From NCBI RefSeq assembly GCF_018294505.1, contig NC_057813.1, positions 321,121,191 to 321,185,190 on the forward strand: a stretch of DNA of 64,000 bases. The letters run 5' to 3'. This DNA is from Triticum aestivum (taxonomy: Eukaryota > Streptophyta > Magnoliopsida > Poales > Poaceae). Positions 1-10,304 of the stretch are shown here, in pieces. The position numbers and the translations under genes are program-made. Position 1 is the first letter of the stretch, and every line of letters starts with the position of its first letter. The notes below the pieces were generated by a model, which saw only the letters and a list, made by a program, of their open reading frames with translations, made no database searches and was not told where the DNA came from.

Positions 1-79
1 TTGTGGGTCATCACCCTCAAAGCATCTGTGTTTATATAATCCAAGATGTACCTAAAGCATGACATAAAACCGCTAATCC

Positions 80-345
80 CAATAGCCCCTGAGACTCAGG
101 TCGATTCGCGAAATCGACCTGAGGATCAAGTCCTTGATCGACATCATATTTTAGGAATGACAACACAGTGCACAATAGCTCTTGAGACTTAGGTTGGGTG
201 CGGCCGACCAACCTGAGGATCGTAATCTCCCCGAAAACTATTTTGCACTTTGAATCTCTACATTGAATCGCCAATGCAATAGCCGCCGAGACTTGGGTTG
301 GGCCACATGGCCGATATAGGATCGTATCTCCTCGAGACCTTGTTT
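80..345. repeat. Three degenerate ~95-105 bp tandem repeats with inverted arms
   Basis: Units start at about 80, 173 and 277, each with CAATAGC(C/T) followed by GAGACT(C/T)(A/G)GG. A short inverted repeat comes next (for example AGGTCGATT...AATCGACCT at 99-119), then GAGGATC or a close variant. The units are imperfect and spaced 93 and 104 bp apart. They are part of element X. Confidence 0.6.
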
Positions 346-464
346 GGTCGGCCTTTGAGTGTTACCATCACCGAGGTGCAACTCGGCAGGGAAGATGCCG
401 AAAAGTGGCTCAGAAAAGATCTTTATTGAACCGAAGTACCACTCGATACAACCCAGGCCGGTTC

Positions 465-568
465 CGCGGGACTCGTTGGTTGAACTGCAAGACATAGGCG
501 TGGAAATAATTTAGCCATCAACTACGTGGATTTTTTTGCTGTAACAACTCCTCGGGAGTCTGAGGGAC
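465..568. repeat. Tandem-repeat unit of element X, first copy
   Basis: The unit begins GGGACTCGTTGGTTGAACTG and ends just before GGGACCCGTT. Related units follow on the far side of the solo LTR, where GGTTGAAATACAAG and GTCAACCTGCAAG head the next copies. The solo LTR landed inside this array. Confidence 0.6.
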
Positions 569-573
569 CCGTT
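569..573. repeat. Target-site duplication CCGTT (left) of the solo LTR
   Basis: CCGTT immediately precedes the LTR start TGTAATGCC and is repeated exactly at 13837-13841 after the LTR end GTGTGACA. A perfect 5-bp pair around one LTR fixes the insertion boundaries. Confidence 0.9.
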
Positions 574-1120
574 TGTAATGCCCCGAGACCGATGCGCCAG
601 GTGTCTTCCAGTTATTCGCCGTCGTGGCCATGTCGTTTGCTTGCGTGTTGCACTTTGCCATGTCATCATGTGCATTTCATCTGCATGTTTTTTCAAAACT
701 TGCATCCTCCGGGTCCTCCCAGTTCTCTCCGTTGTCCGTTCTGAGCCCAACCACACCCGCACGCGCCCGCGGCACCTCTGAAATATTATTTTATAAGTGG
801 CATAAAAATGTTCTCGGAATGGGGTTAAAGTTGGCGTGCGGTCTTGTTATAGCGTAGGTAGACCGCCTGTCAAGTTTCATCACATTCGGAGTCCGTTTGA
901 TAGCCCACCGTTATTCATACAACCGCAATATAGCCGTTGTATTCGTCGGACATTTTGGTCTCCGAAACTGCTCTGGGGCCGCCATCCTCCCTCTCTTCTC
1001 AGCCCACAACCATCTACACGGCCCACCAACCCCTCACCTAAGCCCCCTCCAATTTGGACCGCCCGATGGTGATCGAACGGTCCGAAAACGGCCCCAAACC
1101 CCTCTCCTAGCCCTTCTTTC

Positions 1121-1128
1121 TATATATA
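1121..1128 (+). promoter_or_regulatory. TATA box of the solo LTR
   Basis: TATATATA lies about 550 bp from the LTR start, in a GC-rich stretch followed by a C/T-rich leader. This is the usual U3/R position of an LTR promoter. Activity is not shown. Confidence 0.5.
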
Positions 1129-4100
1129 GACCCCTACCCTACCTATTTTGGACAAAACCCTAGCTCCTAGCCCTCCACGCAGCTCCAGCGCCGCCGCAAC
1201 CACCGCCCTCCTCCAACCGGGCGCTTCTACGTGCCCCTCCCAGCGCCGCAGCCAGCTGGGCCCGACCGTGGCCCGCCCGAGCTGCAATCGGGCCACGCCC
1301 CCGCGCCCTCCGTGCCCGCTGGCCCCGACCTCTAGATTGGGAGGAGCCCGATCCGGAGCCCAGTCACCGCTCGTCTCCCGTTGCTCCGGCCTGTGACTAC
1401 CAGAGTCCCTCCCGCCGACGACCGTCTAGGCCAGCCCCGCCAGCCACCTCTCCTCCTCCCGTTTGCTCGCTCTTTCTCGTTCTTTCTCTCCCTCACGCAT
1501 CTCTCTATCTCTGTCACCCTCACAAGTGCACCTTGGCCGCCCCGATCTCCGTGTCCACACCTTCCCAGGTCACCTCGTCGGCGGGAATGGATTCCCCACG
1601 TCCGGATCCGCGCCTCCCCGCCCCACTGCATGCCATGGTCTTCTTCAACCTTCGGCCTGGATCCCTCCATCCACTCCCGTCCCAGATCCCGCAAGACAAA
1701 CGAGATCCGGAATAGTGCTGTCCCGTTTTCGCGCTGGGCAATTTTCTCCAAGTCCCAGGTTTTTTAACAGCATGTGTGCATCTTGTGTAGGCCATAGCTT
1801 CATGCATATTGCTCCATTTTGTGTATATAATATGTCAAAATGTTCATCTCATAGTGCTCTTCATGATGGAGTAGTTTGCATTCATGTTCCTGTTCATCTT
1901 GTTATCTTAATCTTCATTGCAAAAATGCAAATGATATAAACCACTGAAATCTTCTGATTGTTAACATCATGTATGCAGCTTGCGAGTGGTGCAACTTTGT
2001 CTCTGTTGATCCTATGATGATGATCTTGAGGTGCAAATGTTCTTCTCTTCATGATCTTCATGTTAGTTGATGTTGTATTCATGTTAGGGTGCATATAGAT
2101 ATCTTAATCCCTGTTGCAAAAGTGCATGTTGCTGTTAACTGCTGAAAAATGTTATAACTTGCTTATTTGTCATTTTTATATCTTTTTGTGCGATTTTGTT
2201 TTGAGCATCCTATCTACATGTTTTAGGAGCATAATCTTGCCATATACACTGTGGTGCAATCCATGTATTTTTTATGCCCTCTAGTGACTGCATCAAGCTT
2301 GTGAATTCAGCTACTTGCTGTTAACTTTCTGTCAAGTCTGTTTCTGTCATATCATGCTGCCATGTTTGCTTAATGCTACCAATTAATCCATGCATATTAT
2401 GGAGATGCTTAGTTCAAATGCCTTGCTTTCCATACTATACTCTATTATGCCATGCCTTTTGATGCCATATTTATAACATGTAGCATATGTTTTCATTGCC
2501 ATGAACATGCTTATATAATGTTCCAGATTTCTGTTAACTCCATGATGCCTTGCTCTGAGCTTGTTATTGAGTGATCCATGCCTCTTCTGGATATGCTCCA
2601 GTTACATGTTTTGAAGTATGGTATGAGTACCCTGTTCACATGCCATGGTTGTTAATTTTGGAGATCATATGCCTCTGTTCCATGCTTGCAAACGTGCTAT
2701 CATATTCTTGCTATTTTACACTTGCTGAAACTGTTTCAACATTCAATCTTGTCTTGTTTGTTCCTACTAATCCATGAACCTTATGTATATGATGCCATGA
2801 TGTTATTTGCTCTTTGTTATGTGTACTATGATGCTTTGCTATGGTTACTTGTTGTAGCTTGTTTCTTTCTTGCTCTCAAGTTGCCATCACATTAACTCTG
2901 CTCATGCATATGCTCCTGTGTTATAAAGTTGCATTTTGCATTGATCGTATTGGTTTAATATTGATGCCTATGAACCTGAACCTTAATGATATTTGAATTA
3001 TGTTATCTGTACGTGAAGTGCATGTCAAGTTTATGCTCATGTGATTCCTGTAACATGTTGTTTTGATGGCTGCAAAGTGCCTAGTTACTGTTTTTGGCAG
3101 ATTGTTGTTATATTTTGTTTGGAGTGTATGTGTTGCACCGTTGCTCCGTTTTGAGCATGCTCTATATAAAACTTGCTTGATTTTGCATGTAGTTTCATAT
3201 TATCATGTTGCATCCATGTTTTGAGAGAGTTTGCTTGATGTTTGAATGCAGTTTGCATCAATGCCATGTTTAACTTGTTTTGCTCATATCTTCTAGGCCG
3301 TAGTTCTGAACTAAATGAACTTTATATGTAACCTGACTAGAATTTCGTGTAGATCATCATGGTGCATTTTAACTTGCTGTTTAACTACTTGAACATAAGG
3401 TTTATTCAGATCTGGACTAATTACGAAATTTGCATATGAGGACTTATCAGATTTGTTATATGTTGTTTCCGGCCTCATTTGAACTTGCTTTGATGTGTTG
3501 TTCTTGTTTGCATCATCTCTTTCCATGGGTAGCATCATATAGCCTTTGTCATGCTCATGCTTGGTTGTGCATCATGTCATGTTTGTGTGTGGTGTGTTTA
3601 CCTTATTGCTTGCTTCTTTCCAGTTGTGCTTCTTTTCGGTTGTGCTTCTTCTTGTTAGTTCCTGTTTCATTGCGATCGCGAGGATTCGTTCGACTACGCT
3701 TGGTTCGTCTTCGTCCGTTTGTATTCTTCATGGACTCGTTCTTCTTCCTAGCAGGATTTCAGGCAAGATGACCATTACCCTGGATCTCACTTCTATCATT
3801 GCTATGCTAGTTGCTTCATTCTATCGCTATGCTGTGCTACCTATCAGTTGTTTATCAAGCCTCCCAAATTGCCATGTCAGCTTCTAACCTTTTCACCCTT
3901 CCTAGCGAACCGTTGTTTGGCTATGTTACCGCTTTGCTGATCCCCTCTTATAACGTTGTTAGTTGCAGGTGAAGTTGTAGATTGCTCCATGTTGGAACAT
4001 GTTTATGTTGGGATGTCACAATATATCTTATTTAATTAATGCATCTATATACTTGGTAAAGGGTGGAAGGCTCGGCCTTATGCCTGGTGTTTTGTTCCAC

Positions 4101-4913
4101 TCTTGCCGCCCTAGTTTATGTCATACCGGTGTTATGTTCCTTGATTTGGCGTTCCTTACGTGGTCGGGTTTATGGGAACCCCTTGACAGTTCGCTTTGAA
4201 TAAAACTCCTCCAGCAAGGCCCAACATTGGTTTTACCATTTGCCTAATAACAACTAAAACTTAAATAGCGGATTTTCGCCGGACCCCTAGTATTTTTAAT
4301 CAACCCCCTGGGTCAGTGCTCCTCTGAGTGTTGGTCCGAACTAGAGCAGTGTGCGGGGCCGCCCTGGGGCAACCCGGGTTATTTTGGCACCTGTACGTGT
4401 CGCTCATCCGTGGTGCCCTGAGAACGAGATACGTGCGGCTCCTATCGGGATTTGTCGGCACACCAGGAGGTCTTGCTGGTTTTGTTTTACCATTGTCGAA
4501 ATGTCTTGTAACCGGGATACCGAGTCTGATCGGGTCTTCCCAGGAGAAGGAATATCCTGCTCTGATCGTGAGAGCTTATGATGGGCTAAGTTGGGACACC
4601 CCTGCAGGGTATAAACTTTCGAGAGCCGTGCCCATGGTTATGTGGCAGATGGGAATTTGTTAATATCCGGTTGTAGAGAACTTGGCACTAGATTCGAATA
4701 AAAATACCCAACCGTGTGTGTAACCGTGATGGTCTCTTTTCGAGTGGGTCGAGAAGTGAACACGGTTTGTGTTATGTTTGAACTTAAGTAGTTCAAGATC
4801 ACTTCTTGATCATTACTAGTTTGCGACCATTTGCGTAGCTTCTCATCTTATTCTTGTATTCGTAAGTTAGACACCATATCATGCTTACCCGTTGCTGCAA
4901 CTTCACCACTTAT

Positions 4914-4918
4914 CCATT
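4914..4918. repeat. Target-site duplication CCATT (left) of the nested element
   Basis: CCATT precedes the LTR start TGATGTAGGG and recurs at 13393-13397 directly after the second LTR ends in CATCA. Joining the flanks restores sequence homologous to 23480-23520 of the related LTR. Confidence 0.9.
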
Positions 4919-5986
4919 TGATGTAGGGAGGAACCCTATGGAGACGATCTTTCACGTTTGGAGTGGATCCTACGGGGAAACACAAAGAATGCGCGGAAGA
5001 ATACAAGGGAAAACACGGGGAGAAACGAGAGAATCACACAACCGACAAGAAATTGATCACACAAGGGCTAGATCACCGAACACACAAGGTAGCACAAGAT
5101 TCGAAATCAACAAAGGTAAGATACAAGAGTAACCGTTCTTCTCCGTGAGGAGGTCTTGATTGTCTTCTCCGGATGGAGGCCTTGAATCCGAATGGATCTT
5201 CTCCGAGGAGGCACGGTCCCTCACGTGGAGTAGATCTGGTACGGATGAGCTATGCTCTATCTCAAGATGAGCTATCACAACGCTAACCCTAGCTAGGAGG
5301 TGGGAGAGACCTATTTATAGTCGTAGTGCAAATGGGAGTCAAAGTGAAGGGGTACAAGGGCATAAGCCCGTGGTTGCAGCCACACAGGTGTCAGACGTCT
5401 GGAGGACGTCGGTCGTCCAGAGCTTCAGGACGGTCCGGACGTCCGGAGATGTCGGACTTCCGTAGTTTTAGCTCGGGTGCTGGTCGTCCGGTCGTTCGGT
5501 GGCGTCGGTCTTCCGTTAATTTCCACTCGGGTGCCCAGCTGTCGGACGTCCGGAGGGCGTCAGTCGCCCGTGGCCCTGGGAGTCGTCGGACGTCCGGGCC
5601 GGGCCGGTCGTCCGTGGCCTCTAGCTCTGTCCCGCCTTCCTTCCCTCGCTATTTCATCTCCCAGAGATCGGACGTCTGGGGCCGGCTGGTCGTCCGGTGC
5701 CTGTAGCTTCCCAAATGGCTCTTCTTCTTGATGACCATGCTCGGTGTCCTCGCTAGCTCTTCCGTTGGATGTGGTGGCTTTGAGGCTTTCCTCCAAGTAC
5801 TTGATCATGCATAAAACACGCGTTGGTGGTAGTAGCCATGTCTCACATGTAGAAAGTGAAGGTTTGAAAAGGAGCGAGTTCACCTTGTGTCCAATGGCGT
5901 ATAGTTGAGGTCTCGTCATAAGTCCTCTTGGGGTTTGGAGAGTAGTCGAAGTGTACATGGGGATGAACGTGGGATGCTCCGCATCA
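4919..5986 (-). repeat. 3' LTR of the nested element (left copy)
   Basis: It starts TGATGTAGGG and ends CTCCGCATCA. A run of GTCCGG/CGGACGTCCGG palindromes fills about 5390-5700. The TATA box on the minus strand is at 5311-5320. Its partner is 12325-13392. Confidence 0.9.
5311..5320 (-). promoter_or_regulatory. LTR TATA box (left LTR)
   Basis: The minus strand reads CTATAAATAG; the identical box is at 12717-12726 in the 5' LTR. Transcription would run leftward from the right-hand LTR through the element. Confidence 0.55.
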
Positions 5987-6001
5987 TATCCCCCCCCCCT
6001 T
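5987..6001 (-). other. Polypurine tract
   Basis: On the minus strand this reads AA-G10-ATA and abuts the LTR. That is the expected second-strand priming site and it fixes the element's orientation. Confidence 0.8.
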
Positions 6002-6501
6002 GGGAAAGATCCGACCTCGGATTGTGATCCTCATCACCATGGAAACAGTTGTCGTTGACGGACTTGTAGTTGGACAAAGTTGAAAACATGGCGCAACCCA
6101 AGTAGTCCAAGGTGTCACCGGAGTGATAGACATGCAAAAAGAGCAAACACAAGCGACACTCGGAAATACAATGGTTAGCGCACACAAAGTGTCCATCATG
6201 TAAGAATGAGTCCGTTCGGCAAGATTGTGCGTGGCAAACACATGATGCTTATCAAGATGATCTAGAATGATATGCAAAGCATTCATGGGAACAAAAGCAT
6301 GGTGCCCAAAGCAACAAATTCTACCATTGTGCAAAATAATGTCATAATGTGATGGCTTATCAAGAGCATGAACATGGTAATTGGTGCTCAATGTGACTAT
6401 GTTGTCATGCAATTGATGATGGGCAATATGATCATGATGTATGAATATGCCATCAAGGAAGATCACAACAAATTTGCTAAGGAAGTGAACAAGCTCATAT
6501 A
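6002..6501 (-). other. Interior downstream of the long ORF
   Basis: CAT/ATG-rich sequence between the long open frame and the 3' LTR. Short minus-strand open stretches continue the same His/Cys-rich composition, but no domain is recognised. Confidence 0.4.
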
Positions 6502-9096
6502 TCATGTATGACATGGGAAGACAATATGCAACAAGGCAATCATAATGTGAGTCATTACATGCATAGGGTGCAAACTTGTGGTGAGTATGATATGTCCATG
6601 ATATGTCCATCGAGCATGACATGTGTGAGCACAATCAACAAAAATGGAGGTGGTGGTGTACCGATGATCGATGTCGTGGCATGAGTGAACTCCCGAAGGT
6701 GCATCCAAGAAGTGAGAGCGCTCCTCAATGTGAAGGTCCATAGAGCCAATCGCCAATGTCGCTCCTCTGTTCGCGAGATGTATCATGTAGAGAACAAGAA
6801 GGAAACAACAATGAAAGAGTGACCCATCCAATATGCGTACTTGAGGATGGCTCGAAGGGAAAGAGTTCACCTTTATGAGAATGTCGAAAATGTTGGTGTC
6901 GCGCATCCTGTACGCCTTCACATGACCAAGTTGTCTCGTCATGGTACCACCTTGTGAATCCTTCAAAATGAAAGAACATGAAAAACACTCAGAAAAACAA
7001 ATGAGGTTAGCGGAAGTGCAAAACCTATCATTCGTGTGGTAAGATACCCAACAAGTGTATGCATCATGCTCATCATAAGAAAGGATAAGGGAGCATTTCA
7101 TAGTATGGAGGCATATGATGCGATAACAACCAAATACAATAGGCTCAATAAAACAAGCATGTATCACAAGTAAGGTGTGAAAGTCTCCAAGAGCAATAAG
7201 CATAGTATGGTTGCACTCAATACAAGTGGATATGAGAGAGGCAACTAATGGAGGCAAGTGACAATGAGCAAGATATATCATGTGAGAGGCATGAGCATAT
7301 ATGTCATCAACCCAAGAAAGCAAGTAATAGTGTAACATGGCTGATGCAACATAGCAAGCAATCATAGCGATCAAGTCAAACCAGCTAGTAGTGCGAAGAT
7401 GCAACATACTAGAAGGAATCATGGCAATCATGTCATGTGTGCAAATAGCGGGCATGAATAATGCACATGACATATCACAAGCATGAAAGCAAGATATGAG
7501 AGAAATATCATCAATGTATTGGCGAGAGGCCACATGTAAATAGCAATGGGGTACCATGACTCTCCCAACACAACAAGCATCAATAGCATGGGGCACATGA
7601 TAAACATGGCAATAGCAACAAGGATCTCCACCAAGCATGCAAATACACATAGAAGTAACATAATGGTCTATCATGGGTGGATGCAAGCAACGATCACAAT
7701 TGCATGGCAAATGCATAGAAGCAAGTATAGCATGCAAAGTGAACACGATAGTATGGGCATAAAGGGACAAGCGATATATAACCCATAGCCGTGTGAGAGC
7801 CAAGTAGAAGAGATGCGCGTAGTCCTTGCGCGAAGGTAATGGTGGTAAGGATAGTCCACGGGGTCCCAAAGTGTCGTTGCTCTCAAGAGATCGTTTCGTC
7901 AACTCTTGGGATTGAGAGGTTGACGAGTATATGTGAGTACCTACACAAAACAAAGGCAAAGGAAAAATTGTGTGTGCATGGTATATGTACACATCATCCA
8001 TCATAATGAGCACGTGCATGTGTCGATTAGCACAAAATATCCAATGCTTAAATAAATGAGATGCGTGATATAGAAACATGTCATTCATCATGAGAGGTTT
8101 GTTATTATGTATGACATAATGGAGACTCAAATTGTGTAATGCATCACGAGAAATATCTAGAGCATCGTTATTCATGGAATGCATATGGTGCACGCAATTA
8201 TGGGAATCATGCAAAGTATGGAATGCATCAAAATCTCCTAATATGTATGAGGAAACTATGGGGGTCTCCTCATGAGCATTAGTAGGAACATCACATGGAG
8301 AACATTGACAACATCCAAAACAATGCATATTTGGTTCAATGTGATCATGGTATGGTATAGTAGATGAATTGTGCAAATCATGTAAAGGAAGCATGGCAAT
8401 ATCATCACATGAAAAACAGAAGCCAATGACCATCATCTCATCATCTATGCCATAAGTGCAAATGGGATTGATTTTAATGGGGCATGCATAGTTACTATGT
8501 TGAGATTGTAATGATGCAATATGGGAGATCTCACTCATAGCATATGACAAGTTCAATGGGTTGTCAAACATGAAGTGACCAATAGAATTTCCACAAGATA
8601 TCTTATGAAGCATAGCATCACAACTAGGCAACTCAACATGCTCATCATCATATTCATCATAAATAGGTAAGTCAAGGCATGAAGAAGTCTCGCTAGCATG
8701 AAGCATGGCAATAGGTGGGTCAACATCATGGGAGCAATCGATGTCAAGAGAGTCCACTAGTGGGACAAGAGAAGCACCATCACCTATGTTACCTTTGGAG
8801 CGTCGCTCATGTGTTGTTGGTGAGGTGTTGAATATCCAATCATTGTCATCTTCATCTTGATGGAACCATGTGGGGGGTGCATCATCGTACACCATGGCCA
8901 TCGGTTTTCCCATTGGAGGGAAGGACTCATCAAGGGTAGGCATGTCATCATGAAGGAGACCTAGCACCAAAGAAGAAAACACACTAGGAGTAGAGGTTAA
9001 GTCATTAGAAATCATAGTGGCCTCCCATGTCGTGTCAACTACCTCACTCGCTAAGTGTTGTGGCTCACTCACTCCATCAAAGATGCTCTCACTCAT
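6502..9096 (-). CDS. 864-residue open frame, unknown function, His/Cys/Met-rich
   Basis: A single minus-strand frame stays open for 2595 bp, on the same strand as the element's PBS and LTR promoter. The protein begins MSESIFDGVSEPQHL. Its first ~120 residues are acidic and hydrophilic (for example HQDEDDNDW). The middle and C-terminal parts are rich in His, Cys, Met and Leu, largely because the DNA is rich in CATG/ATG/CAT words. Cys clusters such as CFGCCQCSPC and CNCDRC are visible but match no zinc-finger pattern I can name. No protease DTG/DSG, reverse-transcriptase xDD or integrase DDE signature is present. It may be a retained accessory or gag-related protein of a non-autonomous family, or low-complexity DNA that avoids stops. 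The same frame continues upstream (9259-9651) across a few stops. The start codon chosen is simply the first ATG after a stop. Confidence 0.5.
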   Translation of the reverse strand: MSESIFDGVSEPQHLASEVVDTTWEATMISNDLTSTPSVFSSLVLGLLHDDMPTLDESFPPMGKPMAMVYDDAPPTWFHQDEDDNDWIFNTSPTTHERRSKGNIGDGASLVPLVDSLDIDCSHDVDPPIAMLHASETSSCLDLPIYDEYDDEHVELPSCDAMLHKISCGNSIGHFMFDNPLNLSYAMSEISHIASLQSQHSNYACPIKINPICTYGIDDEMMVIGFCFSCDDIAMLPLHDLHNSSTIPYHDHIEPNMHCFGCCQCSPCDVPTNAHEETPIVSSYILGDFDAFHTLHDSHNCVHHMHSMNNDALDISRDALHNLSLHYVIHNNKPLMMNDMFLYHASHLFKHWIFCANRHMHVLIMMDDVYIYHAHTIFPLPLFCVGTHIYSSTSQSQELTKRSLESNDTLGPRGLSLPPLPSRKDYAHLFYLALTRLWVIYRLSLYAHTIVFTLHAILASMHLPCNCDRCLHPPMIDHYVTSMCICMLGGDPCCYCHVYHVPHAIDACCVGRVMVPHCYLHVASRQYIDDISLISCFHACDMSCALFMPAICTHDMIAMIPSSMLHLRTTSWFDLIAMIACYVASAMLHYYLLSWVDDIYAHASHMIYLAHCHLPPLVASLISTCIECNHTMLIALGDFHTLLVIHACFIEPIVFGCYRIICLHTMKCSLILSYDEHDAYTCWVSYHTNDRFCTSANLICFSECFSCSFILKDSQGGTMTRQLGHVKAYRMRDTNIFDILIKVNSFPSSHPQVRILDGSLFHCCFLLVLYMIHLANRGATLAIGSMDLHIEERSHFLDAPSGVHSCHDIDHRYTTTSIFVDCAHTCHARWTYHGHIILTTSLHPMHVMTHIMIALLHIVFPCHT

Positions 9097-9258
9097 ATGG
9101 TGGTGGAGTCACTCAAATGGCTCTCAACCTCACATAGGATGTGTGGCATGCTCTCATGTGTGGGGCTAGTGGTGATCACACTCATCCTCTCATAGGAAAT
9201 GCTTTCAATGTCTCATATGGTGGAGTCACTCATGTCACTCATGTGGTGGTGGTTCTCC

Positions 9259-9651
9259 TCACATGACAAAATGGGTCATCTCTTCATATGTGGGTGTCGG
9301 AGAGGTGTAGGTGCAAATGTCTCCATGCGCGGTCGCGTAGCTTGACTCGGAGTATGAGTCCAATATGGGCGCCGTCTTCATGTTGTAGAAGAGGTTCGCG
9401 CTCGTCGCCATAGTCGAAGGGTATGGCCCTTGCTCGACCGTCTTGTCACTGTCTTGGTGTGGGAGGCCCATACAATGTGGCACCTCGTAGCTCGTCTCCA
9501 TGACCGAAGGGAGTTTCCCATGCTCGGCCATCTTCCTTGAGGGGATTCCGAAGGTGGAAGTGTCGCCCTCTCTCGTAGGTGGTCGCCTTGGACTTGATGA
9601 AGTTGATGTAGGCGTACTCATGGGAAGTAGGCGAAGATGCCGTATGTCCAA
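9259..9651 (-). pseudogene. Upstream continuation of the long frame
   Basis: This 130-codon open stretch is in the same minus-strand frame as the 864-codon ORF and is separated from it by stop codons at about 9100-9258. The product is Ser/Thr/Pro-rich (for example STSSSPRRPPTRE) with no recognised domain. It overlaps the end of the gag-like frame by about 30 bp in another register. If the stops are recent mutations, the ancestral frame exceeded 1000 codons. Confidence 0.4.
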
Positions 9652-10304
9652 AGGCGAAGATGCCTTGATAGCACTTGGTGAAGATGCCGAAGTGGTTGTT
9701 GTAGTCGTAGCACCGTCTTGGTGGTGGTCATCTCGCAGTCTTCTCTTTTTCTCATGAGCTTGGACTTGGCGTGGAGTAGGGCTTGTTGGGACTTGTGCAT
9801 TTGCGCTTGTGGAGCATCTTCATGATGATGATGTCATTGTCGTGCTTGAGCTCGTAGAAGATGCCATTCATCGTCGTCGTGCACATGATGCTTGGAGGTG
9901 ACTTTCCCTTCATGACGATGTGGATCACGAACGTGATGGTGGTCGCCATGTAGATGTGGACGAGGACGATTTGCACTTGCGTCGTTTTCGCACTCCGAAG
10001 ACTTGTGGCTTGAATGTCGCCGCCTTGAAGATGACGAAGGGGAAGAAGACTTGATCAAGGCTCTAATCTCCTCCATCTTTGCATCTTTCTCCTCTTTATG
10101 TGCGGAAAGCTTTTTGTTGATGTAGTCCCTTTTCCTTGCTTCGGAGTGACGAATGTCGATGGAGATGTTCTCGATGTGCTCTCACAATCTTGATTGTGCG
10201 CCTTGCATTTGTCGTTGTAGATCGAAGATGGACGCTTTGTTGATGTAGTTGTTCACGCCGTCGTTGTTGTCGTAGACTGGAGATGAAATGCCTTGCCTAT
10301 CCAT
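9618..10304 (-). pseudogene. Gag-like N-terminal protein, broken
   Basis: It starts at ATG 10304 (MDRQGISSPVYDNNDG), the first frame downstream of the leader on the element's coding strand. The frame continues with charged, probably helical sequence (RDYINKKLSAHKEEKDAKMEE), then a Ser/Arg/His-rich stretch (SSPSSSSRRRHSSHKSSE), then another Lys/Arg/Gln-rich part. It is interrupted by an in-frame TGA at 10182-10184 and another stop near 9834. Position and composition suggest a Gag-type structural protein; no zinc knuckle is visible. The function is inferred from position only. Confidence 0.45.

Larger units (their letters stand above)
1..568. other. Element X, left segment (unidentified repetitive DNA)
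   Basis: No convincing gene is seen here. The first 13 bases (ending GGGTCATCA) match the end of an LTR fragment at 45069-45081, so the window may open on the last bases of an LTR. The rest is built of degenerate tandem repeats. The same DNA resumes after the solo LTR at 13842-14239 and again at 24094, so this is one host element split by later insertions. Its class is not recognised; a large non-autonomous LTR element or a CACTA-type transposon interior are both possible. Confidence 0.5.

Noticed and set aside
80..345. Regularly spaced repeats resembling a CRISPR array
   Set aside because: Only three imperfect units in a plant transposon context; spacers and repeats are equally diverged.
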